From Kitagawia praeruptora (lineage: Eukaryota > Streptophyta > Magnoliopsida > Apiales > Apiaceae), in NCBI GenBank assembly GCA_037693485.1, contig CM075352.1, forward strand, positions 64,482,001-64,546,000: DNA of 64,000 nucleotides. The letters run 5' to 3'. The position numbers and the translations under genes were made by a program. Position 1 is the first letter of the stretch; each line of letters opens with the position of its first letter. Below, piece by piece: positions 42,841-54,913 of this stretch. The notes below the pieces were generated by a model. It saw nothing but the letters and a program-made list of their open reading frames with translations. It was not told the origin of the DNA and searched no databases.

Positions 42841-44183
42841 TGTTGGTCATAGAGGCATGCCTGTATACATCTAATAACAAGCCTAATTGTTTGTAATGCT
42901 ATGCATTACCTACATGACCTCTTAATTGAGGGAACCTCTAGCTGTAGAGTTTCTATCTGTATTAGTACTTATAGTAGGCATCGATTTCTACCTGTGTAAG
43001 TGTAATTTAAAGTCAGAAAATAATGCTTGAAAGAAGATCCAAGGATCATGCCTCAAGCTTGAAAACAAGGCTGTCAAAATAAACACAGTTAGATTTTGGA
43101 GAATGAAGATTTGCCTAAGTACCAATTCGAGAAGTGTTTTGATCTATTCGAGAAGTCTAGCATTCGACAAGTCAAGGATTCGATATCTGTAAAGACACTG
43201 TTCGACATCTCTGATAGTCAACAAGTCAAAGTGTCATTCGATAACTCAGAGATTCGACATGTCTAATACTCTATTCGAGAACTCAAGAAGTCAACAAGTC
43301 AAAGTCTCATTCGAGTTCTCTAAGAGTCAACAAGTCAAAGCTGTATTCGATATCTCAAGGACTCAAGAAGCTATTCGACATCTCAGGGATTCGACAAGTC
43401 AAATGTTCTATTCGACATCTCAAGGATTCCTAGAGAAAAGACTAATTCGAGAAGTGATTCAATATGACAATTATACAGTATTCGAGAACTCAGAGTTATC
43501 TATCAAGTCAATTCTAGTTCTCGAATCAATCACTTAGTTACTTCTCGAATGCAGTCTTGAAGACAAAATGCTGAAGAATTGTACAAGTCAGAAACCTGCA
43601 GCAAGCCAAAAACACTTTCAGGACCACAGTACTGCAAAGTGCTTTTGGAAAGACTACAAGAAGCTTAGAGAGTTGTTACAGGAGACAAGCTGCTAAAGAA
43701 GTGGATCTGAACAGAGTTGAAGAAAGTCAAATCTCAAGCCGTTTGGATGTTACTCAAAAAGGGATAGACATATTAGAAAGTAATTTTGTATGTCACCTTA
43801 TTTGTAGTAATTAAGTAGTTGTACTCATGTTCTATAAGAGTACAATCTTACTTCTTTAGTAGTTAAGTTTTCAAGAACATATTTCTCTACACATCTCTCT
43901 GAGAAAACGAAGCTGAGAATGCTACTATTTGTATTCACAGTTTGTAGCGAATCTTTATCTAATAAAATATTAGATTAAAGTGAGTGATCGTGTTCTACTG
44001 TTCTTGTGTTTATATTCTGTACTTACATATCTTGTTAAACACAAACACACACTTTGCTACACAAAAACAGATTCAAACCTTCAAACAATCTACGCTTAAA
44101 ATACTTATCCTAAGAAAAGTTTGAAAATACATTTACCCCCCCCCCCCTTCTGTATTTTCTTGTCGGTATATTCATACTCAACA
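42841..44183 (+). repeat. Solo LTR, second copy of the 17320-18615 family
   Basis: It begins TGTTGGTCATAGAGGCATGC and ends CATACTCAACA. It aligns along its length with the first copy, including the TTCGATATCTC/AACAAGTCAA block at about 43110-43520. The 5-bp flanks ATTTT and ATTTA differ at one position, so the duplication is decayed or imperfect. The frame at 43259-43537 is a shadow of the repeats. Confidence 0.85.
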
Positions 44184-44782
44184 ATTTAAAAAAAAAGGTT
44201 TAACTTCTCCACTAGACTAACTTTATTACATAAAATATTGATTGGCCCCGTCACTTTACTCATTTTTCTTACTTTTCTTTACTTATTTATACTTTTTCTT
44301 AATTTTTTTGTCCAACTCATTTTTAAACAAATGAGAGGGACGGAGGAAGTAAATGTTAACTGATAATAACCGTAGAGTTTCCAGGTATTTTACATCCTCT
44401 TAAATCTTCCTATTAATTAATCTCATACTTTATAAAGGCATTATGTTTTTATTAATTTTTCTGTTGCTGGTGTGATCGTAAATACTTACATTGATTAATT
44501 TTTATGACTCTATAGGTTGTAAAAGTTTTTTATGACCGTTATGATTATATACGTTGTGTTGCATTAATTTTTATGTTTTTATTAATTTAATCAATATATA
44601 TATATATAGGAGGATACGCGGGCGGTTAGGTGGCGCTCTAAAATCGTTTCAATCTATTTTTCTAATTGTTTAAAATTTTAGGATTTTAAATACTAATAAA
44701 TATAAAAATATTCTTTAACATATTAGGAGTAGAATAGTTGTTCGAATTTATGGGGGAGAAGAGTTGGAATTTATAGGGATAA
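44184..44782. other. Gene-free DNA including a MITE remnant
   Basis: A right-hand MITE-like end (GGGACGGAGGAAGTA) lies at about 44337-44351 with no clear left partner. A TA run is at about 44594-44608. No gene. Confidence 0.45.
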
Positions 44783-44815
44783 CTAGCGTAACAGCCCGTG
44801 CAAGGCACGGGCATG
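44783..44815 (-). mobile_element. Helitron 3' terminus
   Basis: On the minus strand a hairpin (GCCCGTGC-CTT-GCACGGGC) is followed by TGTTACG and the end CTAG, with T next. A hairpin about 10 nt before CTAG|T is the defining end of Helitrons. The element extends to the right; its other end (a bare TC) cannot be identified with confidence. Confidence 0.8.
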
Positions 44816-44863
44816 TATATAGACATCGGTAGTAATGTTGTAATGTAGATTGTAGAGAATGGG

Positions 44864-45100
44864 TTAGTAATGAATTATGTTCTTATTGAGATAGCAATGA
44901 ATTATGTTCTTGAGGACAGTATGAGATAGCAATGAATTATTCTTGAGGACTGTAGCAGATGGTTTATCATGCATCTTTTCAATTACGCCTTTGAAAACCC
45001 GCATGATTGCACACAACCTGTTTGCAGGCTCATAGCAATATTGTAGCCCCATCATTATTCTTGACACTATCCAAGATGCAGTCTGTATAGCCATATACAA
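44864..45100 (-). pseudogene. CNOT9/RCD1 gene fragment, probably captured by the Helitron
   Basis: The minus strand encodes QTASWIVSRI, then EPANRLCAIMRVFKGVIEK and KPSATVLKN. This lines up with the armadillo-like region of CNOT9 (RCD1-type cell differentiation protein, a CCR4-NOT subunit), where plant proteins have a TIVQKI-type helix, AERFFAVGRVLGNMV and PSPRLLKHIIRCYL-type segments. The end is scrambled by a roughly 33-bp tandem duplication (ATAGCAATGAATTATG) that repeats VLKNIIHCYL-like codons. It starts about 50 bp inside the Helitron end. Too short and rearranged to be functional. Confidence 0.7.
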
Positions 45101-45453
45101 GTATTCAAAGTGAGTATAAGGACCAAATTAACTATAGGTGTCAATCAAAATATTTTGATAGTGTGGCATTGTATTAGAACAATTTTCCCAAGTTATTTCT
45201 AGGACGATCAAGTCAATGTCATGCAATATAAACCATATAATTTAAATATTGTTGTTTAATAATTTTCATAAACATTAACATATAACTACTCATCAAACTT
45301 CCCAAAAAAATTGACTTGATGAGATGTATATATATATATATTAAATAAAAGGAGTAATAGCTAAAAATCTCTTTTTCAATTAATACCCAGCAAAAACAAC
45401 TATAAAGGGAGATTAATTTGCACTTTGCAGTAACCAAATTAAATACTCAGTGC
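45101..45453. other. AT-rich DNA, probably inner Helitron sequence
   Basis: No gene. A TA run is at about 45328-45341. Confidence 0.4.
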
Positions 45454-46251
45454 TGTTGTTGTGCCCAAAATCTCCATGGGCTAGATTTAGGCCCATTAAG
45501 CTATAGGGTGCAATCTATATGAGGCATAAGATAGATCCAGTACAAGAAGCTAAAAGTATTATGAGGTTCCTGATGAACCGGAAGCTAAGTAGATTACGAA
45601 TGGACCAGGTTCCTCCCTGCAGAAGAGTTCAAGACAGCCTAGTAGCAATAGTGAAGACAGCAAGAGCATATGGGAACCACAAAGAGGCTCCCTAGACTAA
45701 TATATTTGTTATTTGTGCAGGTACAGTTTCCTGTAGAGAGGTTCCTGAGAACCAGGTTCCTAGACAGAGGTTCCTGAGAACCAGGTTCCTGAGCGTAGCC
45801 AGCCAGAAAGAGACCGAATTATTATTGGAGTGTAATTCTAGGGCGCAGTTGATCCTAGAATGCCTCTAATAGACATGAGAATTATAGTAGAGTACGAACT
45901 CGAGTTCTACTCTACTTAGCCAACCAGTTCCTGGTAAACTCTAAAGGAACTTGAGTCCAACACGAACTAGACAATCGAATACAGCTGGTCAAGTAGAATC
46001 AGCTTCGCATTAGAACTACGTGAGCTTGATTCCTATATAAAGGATACGTAGGCACCTTGAGGGTAAGACGAATTTAGTTCTCTAATTCTCTCTAAAGGCA
46101 CCTGAGATTATTGGAGACACCCTCGAGCTCAGCTCACCCCGACCATCAAATCACACCCAAATCACAAAAAAATAGCCAATTACATGTGTATACTTGTAAA
46201 TTCCAACGGGCCTCCGAAAATCACGTTGATTACGAAAATCCTCCATCAACA
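45454..46251 (+). repeat. LTR of a third Tat-related element (plus strand)
   Basis: It begins TGTTGTTGTGCCCAAAATC and ends CCTCCATCAACA (inverted TGTTG/CAACA), followed immediately by TTGGCGCTAGAAGGAGGGG, the same primer-binding-like sequence as in the first element. TATA box CCTATATAAAGG at 46032-46043. 798 bp. A repeated AGGTTCCTGAGAACC word lies at about 45735-45790. Confidence 0.88.
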
Positions 46252-47214
46252 TTGGCGCTAGAAGGAGGGGAATTCCTTGCTCGTTTGTGGAGGACAAACG
46301 AGAAATCGAACAAAGACGGGTGTTTATTAATTCTTTAGGTGGATTCTTTGACAAAGACGTTCTTGGTGGTGGTCGTCTCTAAAACTCATATAAACGTAGA
46401 TATAAAGCTATATTACAGAATCACCGGGGTATCATATTTGAGAGACAGATTAGATGAAGAACCAATGGCGGTGTGATGATATAGACGATAGCAGGATACA
46501 AGCCGTATAAGCAGATTACCAACAGCAGTCCAAGAATATTATAGTTATATATGTATATGTAAAGTACGCACGTAATCAGGTAGGTGGTTTGTGTGTGTAT
46601 AAAAAAAATAGGAGATACATGCTGTGAGGGTACTACTGGAAAACGTCAATAATACTTGGACACTTAAGAAGGCTGCAGAGGTTGAGACAATATCGGAGAC
46701 GACAAGCTGAATAATGGTTTTGTAAAAAATCGAGGCTTATGATGTGGGCATACACATAGGAGGACGGGCAGTTGCTGGTTTGGTTGGTAATGTAGTTCTA
46801 GTAAACCTCACGGTTATAATCATGGTAGAAGATGGTTGGATAGAATCCAGATAGGATGCTTAGCCAAGCACTCAGTATTGAAGGCAACCAAGCAGGATCA
46901 CTGATTTATGGGCAACGTAAAGATTAGATGGGATATGGTACGTGATACTTCGCAAAGCTGTTATATCAATCCTGGATGGCTGTTTGTATCATGAAAACAC
47001 AATGTAAAAGTCAAACAATAGTGTGTCTATGAACTCAAATAGAGGGGAATGGTCCACACCCATTGGACGGACGAGATCGAAACACAAATATGGCATCTTT
47101 TCAATGACGTGCACATAAGCATCGAAGTCACCACCAGGGACGGAGGAAGCAGCGACAGGGAGAATCATAGAAACAAGAACGAGGATAATTGCACCAATTT
47201 ACTTGACTGGGGAC
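46252..47214. other. Leader of the third Tat-related element and unassigned DNA
   Basis: The first 80 bases are the element's leader (AATTCCTTGCTCGTTTGTGG). The remainder shows no gag, no ORF and no terminal repeat that I can recognise. Somewhere before 47215 it joins the truncated pol end of the oppositely oriented element. Confidence 0.45.
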
Positions 47215-47962
47215 ATATGAGAATAAATTTTTCAAAAGAAAGTTTGTGAGAATATCTCTTTAATTAGAATTCAACTAAGAACCGATCTTCAAAATTTTAC
47301 TTGAATCCCTAGCATCCACCAAAATTGAGATTGTATCTTCTGTCGAATCTGTCTTTTCCACCGGTTGAGGCATTCTTGGATCAATATCTAAATCAAGACT
47401 TCGAGGGTCTTCAATCATGGATCCATTGTTGGAGGGCACATCCTCTTTGAGAGGGAATTCTTTCTCGACAAGGGCATTCACCAAGCCTTCCCTTAACATT
47501 CTTCTTCCCTTGATCTTTTCACCTTTAATGCTGAAGGCGCGCCCTCTGGGTGGACGCCTCCTCATCCTATGGTTTTTGAAAAAAGTAATGAGCTTGAATT
47601 CCTCCCTGGATGTTGTTCATGATTCCTCCAGAACTTCTTTCAATGAGGGCGTGCCCTCATCCCTTTATTCTCCTGAAACCTTGAATTGCCTTGTGGTAGC
47701 ACTCCCTTGAATCATGCTGCGATCCCCGAACAGTGCCCACACCATTTGGTGTAGAAAATTTCATAGTAAGATGAAAAATGGAAGTCACTACCTTCATTTC
47801 TTTCAACAAGGGGCGCCCTACTGGGGTATTGTGAGCTGACTCCTGATCCAAAACCATGAATTCCATCATCCGAGTTACTGAGAGAGAACCTTCTCCAAGA
47901 GTTACTGGTAACCTGATTGCATCGATCACTTCACAACTTCTCCTGAAAAACCATAAATCCAT
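47215..47962 (-). pseudogene. Protease-pol junction remnant
   Basis: 47657-47962 reads IRLPVTLGEGS, VLDQESAHNTPVGRPLLKEM and KVVTSIFHLTMKF, matching the end of protease and start of pol of the 1-10092 element. 47275-47565 reads DLDIDPRMPQP, EDTISILVDARD and SKILKIGS, matching pol residues about 178-218. A TAG follows at 47275, and weak similarity continues to about 47215. Reverse transcriptase, RNase H and integrase are missing. Confidence 0.85.
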
Positions 47963-48058
47963 GCATTGTCTGGAAATCCCAACTTCTTGTAAGTGTCGTA
48001 ATACAGAATATTCACTGAACTTCCATTGTATACAAAAACCCGATGCACGTTCTTAGAG

Positions 48059-49765
48059 TCAATCCATAACTAAGGCATTATTATGAGGGTGGTGCACCCA
48101 TCTAGCTTTATCTTCAGTGGAAGTGATACCCGCAAACTTCCCTTTAAAAAACTTAGGTGATCTCAACTCCAAGCTATTCACGTCAGTAAGAGGTCTACGC
48201 CTTACGTCTCTAGCATACCTCTCCAAAGCATGGTTATTATCACCCCCAAGTGTTGTCCTCCAAAGATATACTCCCTTTGATAAATTTCTTCTCGGGTTTA
48301 TCTTCATTACGGAGGGAGCCCTCCATATCTTCTATCAGAACTTTTTTTTGTGCTTCTTGACTTTCTCTGACTATCCTTCCTTAATCAAGTCTTCAATTTC
48401 ATCCTTCAACTCGTAAGTGTTGTGCCCTGTAGACTCCTGATTCTCGCAATACTTCTTCTTGTCTTTGCTTTCCCAAATAGATAGAGGCTCTGGCTTTCTG
48501 AAGAATCCCTTATCCTTGTTCACCTCAAAGGTATGCTCAATTGAAGCCGCCAAGGGAGTAATTATTTGACCTCCTATCATAAATGTAAGTATCCGGAGGT
48601 CCCCAACTTCTTCCAACTTCAGTTGAATTCACTCGATTAGCACCCAGTCCAGCAAGGAGAACAGGACTCACAGACCTATCCTTCCTCTTACCTATTCTTC
48701 TCTTTGGAATTTCCATGTTCATCTGTTTTTCGATTATCTGCCAAGGTTTGCTCAACAATCTTGAAAGATTCAGCTTGTGCAAACACATCGGCCAAAGTAG
48801 CCGAGTCTCTTCCTTGGAAATGCTTCCAGAAATCTATTCCTACCTGTAATACAACTATCAAGAAACTCTTGAGTGTCTCATCTGTTGCTCCCTTGAATAA
48901 GGTGGATTCTGCATTGAATCTCTTGAATAAGACTACAAGCTTTGTCCTTCCCTTTGTTTGATGTTGGCTTTGCTTGATGTTGGCCAAGGTCGCAACAAAA
49001 GGAGCGTACTTCACCACTGCTTGGAATTTAGTTAAGAACAAAGTCCTCATCCCTTTCAAGGAGGTGATTACTCCTGGTCCAAACTTCTGAAACCATTTTT
49101 GAGCGCTCTCCCTAAAAAGTTGCTGCCAACAATTGGCACCTTGTAAAGCAGTCACTTGATAAACATTCATCTCAATATCAAAACTTCATGGGGTCTGCAA
49201 TTCCATGAAAACGTAAATCATTGGTCATAGACCTATATCCTGTAGGGAGCTGGGATTCTCTAAGCTCTGTTGAAAATGGAGAATGAGTTTGTGCTGTAGC
49301 AGATATCCTTCCTCCATCCAAATGAGAAAGAAGCCTTTTCAAGTAGTCGACATTAAAAATCCTCATACCTGGAATATGTTGAGCATTGGATGGCATAGTT
49401 GTTTGAGTACCCCCCCCCCAAGGGTGGAGGTTGAGCTATCGTCTAAGCATTTCTTGGAGTTCCGGAATGAAGTTGTGTGAGAATTACGTCTTTAGTCTGA
49501 TTTTGTTCCTTTTGACCTTGAGCTTGTGGATTTCCTTGAATCCGTGGATTCCCTCAGCTTGTGTATTTCCTTCAATTTGTGGATTCCCTTGAGGTCGAGG
49601 ATTTCCCTGAGAACCTCCTCGATGCTTTACTTTAGAGGGAGGGCGCGCCCTCGACCTCACTTCACTAGAAGTACTTGAAGCAATTTGAGGGATACGAGGA
49701 GCTCTTTCTCCTGAGGGCGCGTCCTCTTTGTTGTGAAGTCGCCTCTCTCCTTGATACTTCTTCAT
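48059..49765 (-). pseudogene. Tat-type gag remnant
   Basis: Several frames match the first element's gag in order: 49396-49178 (GMRIFNVDYLKRLL, ELRESQLPTGYRS), 49170-48688 (MNVYQVTALQGANCWQQLF, SAQKWFQKFG, LANIKQS, LFKRFNAES), 48616-48371 (FRKPEPL, zinc-knuckle-like KKYCENQESTGHN) and 48307-48059 (ERYARDVRRRPLTDVNSL, KARWVHHPHNNALV). At least four frame changes are needed, so it is inactive. The N-terminal piece at 49484-49765 is Gly/Pro-rich (GNPRPQGNPQIEGN). Confidence 0.85.
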
Positions 49766-49769
49766 CCTC

Positions 49770-52620
49770 TAATCTTCATGGTCTCAACTACTTCTTATTC
49801 CAGCATCACCTTGAGGAGGGGCTTGTTCATATCCAAGGGGCCTCGACCTGTAATCAGGGGGCGCGCGCTGTGTATCACCATCTCGAGAAAGGGCTCGCTC
49901 GTGTCCAAGGGGCCTCGACCTGTAATCAGGGGGCGCGCGCTGTGGATCACGAGGCCTCGATTCCAAGTGCTTTTCTTTCTTCTGATGCTCAAGGAGTACC
50001 ATCCTTAGATCGTCGTCACTAAGCGTCCTTCAAGCTTGCAAAGTCTTTCTTGGCCATTCTCTCTTCATCCAACTGGATTTCACTAGTGGATGCCCAGAGC
50101 AATGAGGATGAGGGTGCGCTCTCCCTTGAACATCTAACAACCAATTGAAACCTCCTTTCTTGCACTTCTTCACCTCTTTTACCTCTTCGAGAACTTTCTT
50201 TAACTTGAAGTGCTCTCCTTGTTCAATGATGATTTCTGGGATGCTCCGAGATTTTCTTCTACTTTGTCTTGCTGAACATAAGCTTCATGGTGGTCTTGGT
50301 TACCCCCCAAGCTGAGGGCGCGCGCTCTAAGAAGCGGTTGATGACTTCAGAGTTTATGAAGCTGCAACCATCAAATCTAAGAGAACTACAATGGGGCTTC
50401 AAAAGGATGTGGAGATGGAGGGCGCGTCCTCAAAAGAGGGAAGGCTTGCATGAGTACAAGAAAAGTTCCGCATCGCATCTTCTACCCTTCAGGGCGCGCC
50501 CTACAGACATTAATCTTGCTTTCTCGAAAAAGTTGAAAATTTCACTAGGGAAAGTGTACACAAAGTGTACATGGAGTACCCCCCCTAGACTAGGAGGTAA
50601 TTAATTTACCTTGTAGTCTACTATTCAGGCATTGCTCTACTTCAATCAACTTCTGGTAAAAAAAGTGCATTCCCCGGTCACGGGCTACTTCAAATCTCAT
50701 CCCATGAAGGGGCATCTCAAAATGAGGCATCCTATGAATAACATCTCTCGAAGAGGCATCTCACTAGGAGGCATCCAATAAAGGGCATCTCACGAAGAGA
50801 CATCTCACAAGGAGGCATCCTATGAAAGACATCTCACGAAGAGGCATCCCCATGGGGGTATTCTGTTGTTCACACAAACCTGAAATACATGTATATGTAA
50901 GGCTAGGGAGGTGCATCAGTACTACCCCCAGCATCAAAATATCATTCCTTAAAGAAGCATCTCTTAAATAGGCATCCCAAGAGGGGAATTTTAAGAGAGA
51001 GCCATTGGAGGTGCTGAGGGCGATGACAAAGTCTCTTCTAGTCCGGATGAATGTCATTCTTGTGTAGAGGGGCTCACTCATGACCTTGGCGCCTTAACCT
51101 GCCTATCAGGGGGCGCACTCTAAGATTCATGGGGCCGCACATCAATACAATTTTCTTTAAGCAAAAGATATGCCATGGATCGTTGCGATCATACTTGCAG
51201 ACGAAGCCACAACATGAGGTTGATAAGTTAGGGCGCGCCCTGATGCCTATCATTCAGGTCATTGTAGATACCAGGGCGCGTCCTCTGTAGCAAAGTATTG
51301 TTTCTTCATAGAGGGGCTCGCTCACGATCTTGGGGCCGCAACCTAATGATCAGGGGCACACTCTATGGTTCGTGGGGCCGCAACTCAATAGCTTCTTTCC
51401 TTCTAGAATCCAAGCAGTAAATTACCCTCGTAGATATTGGAGTCCGCCTGAGCATTTGCATCTTTCCTTGAGGGCGCGCCCTAACCAAAAAGGTCTTCTA
51501 AGGGAGAGTTCCTTGAGGGCGCGTCCTATGTTGGAGGATTTTCCTGAAGAAGTGCATTTCCTTGAAGTTGAATCATGATGTTGAGCATCTTCCCGGGGTT
51601 GAGGATTTTCACCCTATCTTTCACGTGATGATCAGGCCAAGCAATATCATTCCTACATCTTTGGCTTCACTATCTTCCAATGAGAGCTCAAGGAAGGGCT
51701 CTCTCGTGTCCAAGGGGCCTCAACCTGTAATCAGGGGGGGCGCTATGGATCACGACCTTGAGGAAGGGCTCGCTCATGTCCAAGGGGCCTCGACCTGTAA
51801 TCAGGGGGCACGCGTTGTGGATCACGGGGCCTCGATTCCAGGTGTTCCCCTTTCTTCTGGCCAGGCAAAACCATGTAGGCATTCTCACCAGACAAACCCC
51901 TGCAACCTTATACATGCAATAAATATATAGAGCAAAATAATATAGAGGTTGGATATTACCTGGAGGCGCGCCCAGTCAGGGGAAGGCACGCTTCTTAATA
52001 ATCTCCTAAGGCATGCTCTGCTTGAATTCTGATTTGGACGATTTTACAGCCCACACGAAGCTTATTAAATTCTCGTTGACCCATACAGTTTAGATAGCGC
52101 ATGCGGCACAACACAAACCATGACGAGAATCATAACCTTAGATTCGGTGGAACAGCATCACGAGGAATGGCTCGCTCATGTCCAAGGGGCCTCGACCTGT
52201 AATCAGGGGGCACGCGCTATGGATCACGGGGCCTCGATCCCAAGTGCCTTTCCTTTCTCTTTTCAGCATGGTTCTCCTCATCTTGCCGGATTTCACTGAG
52301 GGCGCGCCCTGACCTATGTTACTTGAGGAGTCCCTCAGAGGGAGACGTCTCTCAGGAATATATAACATTCTGGAGGAGGCATCCTGGAGATGAGGGCGTG
52401 TTTAGAACCATCTTTTGAATCCATGTGCGTTCGTTGAATCCTTCTTTAGATCTTGTTCGACCCCCCTGTTAGAGATCGCCATGCTTGGATCTCCCTCGTA
52501 GCCACCGGCCTGCACCCTCATCAAGGGCTATCCCTCAGATCTTGCTTGATGCTTCATAAGAACCTTCATCATGATGAGAAATCCATCCTCCTTGGATTAT
52601 GATCTTGATCAGCACCCCTC
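49770..52620 (-). repeat. Repeat-rich 5' segment of the decayed Tat-type element
   Basis: A roughly 65-75-bp unit (GCTCGCTCGTGTCCAAGGGG, then CCTCGACCTGTAATCAGGGG) is seen at about 49815, 49886, 51686, 51761 and 52161, with diverged copies near 51061 and 51313. Some copies translate on the minus strand as RAPPDYRSRPLGHERA. The segment may therefore be an expanded, now broken gag N-terminal linker or a leader. Another texture, GGCATCTCACGAAGA, repeats at 50710-50850. No intact ORF. Confidence 0.75.
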
Positions 52621-52635
52621 CTTCTAGTGCCAATT

Positions 52636-53674
52636 TGTTGACGGAGGAATTTGGTAACAACAAAGTTTGAGGTCTATCGCCGGAATCAAGATCTATGATG
52701 GTGGCTCTTCGCCGGAAAAGTCGCCGGAGTGTGGTGGTTGTGATGAATTGGGGGCTGAGATTGAGAGGGTTAGTGGCGTCTATTCAGAGCTCTCGACTTC
52801 CAACCCCTCAATCGGCCTACGTACCCCAATATTTATAGGGGATCAAGCCATACGTAGTTCTTGGAGAGCAAGAAACCCAAATGGGCTTGGATTGTCGGTC
52901 CAGCATCCGGAATGTTCTACTACGAGGCCTAACTACAAAAGGCCCAAGGCTCATCCAAGATCTCAAGACTTCACAGATAAGGAAACTTCCCCCGTCGAGG
53001 ACTAGTCCTATCTGCTACGAGCTATTTCTTGATTTCAAGGATGCAGGTATAGTCATGGTCTACCTCAAGTGCAGAACGCATCCCTGTCCCCAGAATGAGA
53101 AGCACCCACCAGATAGCAGGACAGGTGATCCAAAGCTTTTGGGTGCAAAGTGCATATTACTCCAAAGTTCCCCAATGAGAGCGCGCCCATTGAATACAGG
53201 AACAGAGCTCCAAAGCACACACCAAAGAGAGACCTATCTTTCCACCGAGGAGAACATGCCCTCGGTGTATAAGAAAGGTCCCTAAATCCAGGAAAACCCC
53301 TGGAAGCCTTCTACGACGGACACCCCCTCCTGAGATACGACAGGAAGGAATTCTTCAACTTCTAGAATCCCAGCTTGAGTAGAATCCCATGAGAGATTTC
53401 TTCAGTGACTTCTTGGATAATAAACTTAAATATAAATCTTTATCATGTTTTAGTATTTAGGGCGCGCCCTAACTATAGAAAAGGAGAAGGCGCGGCCTAA
53501 TTTCTTGTAAAACTAACAAGCATCCTTTTTAACTGCTTTTATGTCTCTCAGGGCGCGCCCTCACCTCGAGGTGACCCTAATTTATCCTGAAAATCCCCAA
53601 ATTGAACCTATATCTGACCCGAATCCATTTTAGAATACCCGAACCGAATTTTGGGCATAACATGGCTGTCAACA
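52636..53674 (-). repeat. LTR of the decayed Tat-type element
   Basis: The minus strand begins TGTTGACAGCCATG and ends CTCCGTCAACA, with 7-bp inverted termini TGTTGAC/GTCAACA; 1039 bp. It carries the same promoter block as the other Tat LTRs (CCCCTATAAATATTGGGG, then TACGTAGG). Confidence 0.88.
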
Positions 53675-54913
53675 AGCTGTTATTCGCATGGTAGAGACAA
53701 TGATGCTGCGGTAGTGACGATTGACGAGAAACATGGAGATGAATTAATACGATGAGTGATGTGCTAGAAATAAACATTTTAAATTGCAAGCGCACAATTC
53801 ATCGTTTTAATATTTGAGATATCGATCCACAGAGACTAATATTTTCGCGAGACTTAATTTTTAATTTAATCGAACTAGAACAATTGATTTGGAGAATTTG
53901 GATTTATACTAATTAACTACTAAAAGAAAATTTAATCTAATTAACACTAATTAAAACAAAATTAGAATAAAATTGATTTTAACAATTAATAAAAAAATGA
54001 AATTGACTAATTTTTATTTACATAAATTTTCAAGAAAATTTTGCCATGACTTACTCGTAAATTTAACAGCCAAAAACGAACCAACTAAACTCAGCAGCAA
54101 AAACCATCACAATCTCACATTCTCAGACCATTCGTAAAATAAAATAAAACTCAGACATTTCAAACAGCTAAACAAAAACAAAAATTACAAAGAAGCAGCA
54201 AAAACTCCGAATCAATAACAAAACAGCAACACAGCACTGGACTGGACTCATAATCGAATTTAAATGGAACCAAAACAGAAACAATAAAACTCAGCGACGA
54301 TGGTCTCGAATACAACTCAGGAATTCAGCAAATCGAAGTCAACGAACAAACCGAATATGAACTACACCATTAAACAACTCAGCGATAACAAATGCAAGAC
54401 TCAACAACATCAAACATAAATGCAACAGAAAACTCGACCACAAACAACTCAGTCTCGACATTAAGTTAGAATTTGACAGCAACAGAAAACTCGACCACAA
54501 ACAACTCAGTCTCGACATAATCTAACTCTGCAACTCAGTGAAGAACAAACAGAAATGCAGCAAAACTAAAAAAACAACACCATTCGGAAATCGACAGCAA
54601 TTTTTACAATCAAGAACTCCTGCGACCAACAGCGAAAACTTAAACTCGAAACAAAACTTAAACTTAAAACAGGGACACTTAAACAAAAGGAGACAACTAT
54701 AAACAAAACTCAAGCACACAGAACTCGGTAAACACAGAAAATAGGGGAGAGGGGAAAAGAAGGAGGAGGGAAGTCGCGGGTTTGGTGGGGAAAGGAAGAC
54801 GACAAAGGAGACGGGTGAGGTCTGCGTTTGTAATTCGAAGAAGAAGAAATAAAAAGAAATGTGCTGGGTTTTGTTTCGCAGATGAAAAAAAAACAGGGGA
54901 GCTAGAAGACTAA
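53675..54913. other. Gene-free DNA, A/C-rich on the plus strand
   Basis: A block of about 45 bp (AGCAACAGAAAACTCGACCA and onward) is repeated at about 54424 and 54478. 53760-53850 contains GATATCGATCCACAGAGACT, a phrase I associate with plant LTR-retrotransposon leaders, but the element is not resolvable. The minus-strand frame that runs to 55268 is not a gene. Confidence 0.45.

Larger units (their letters stand above)
47215..53674 (-). mobile_element. Truncated, decayed Tat-type retrotransposon
   Basis: On the minus strand: LTR 52636-53674, a primer-binding-like TTGGCACTAGAAGGAGGGG, a long repeat-rich leader or gag N-terminus (49770-52620), gag (48059-49765), the protease-pol junction (47275-47962) and then loss of the rest of pol. 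Many frameshifts and stops. A GGGCGCGCCCT-like word is scattered throughout. Confidence 0.88.

Noticed and set aside
45219..45437. A 72-codon minus-strand frame near the Helitron.
   Set aside because: AT-rich hydrophobic composition over a TA repeat; no similarity to CNOT9 or other proteins.
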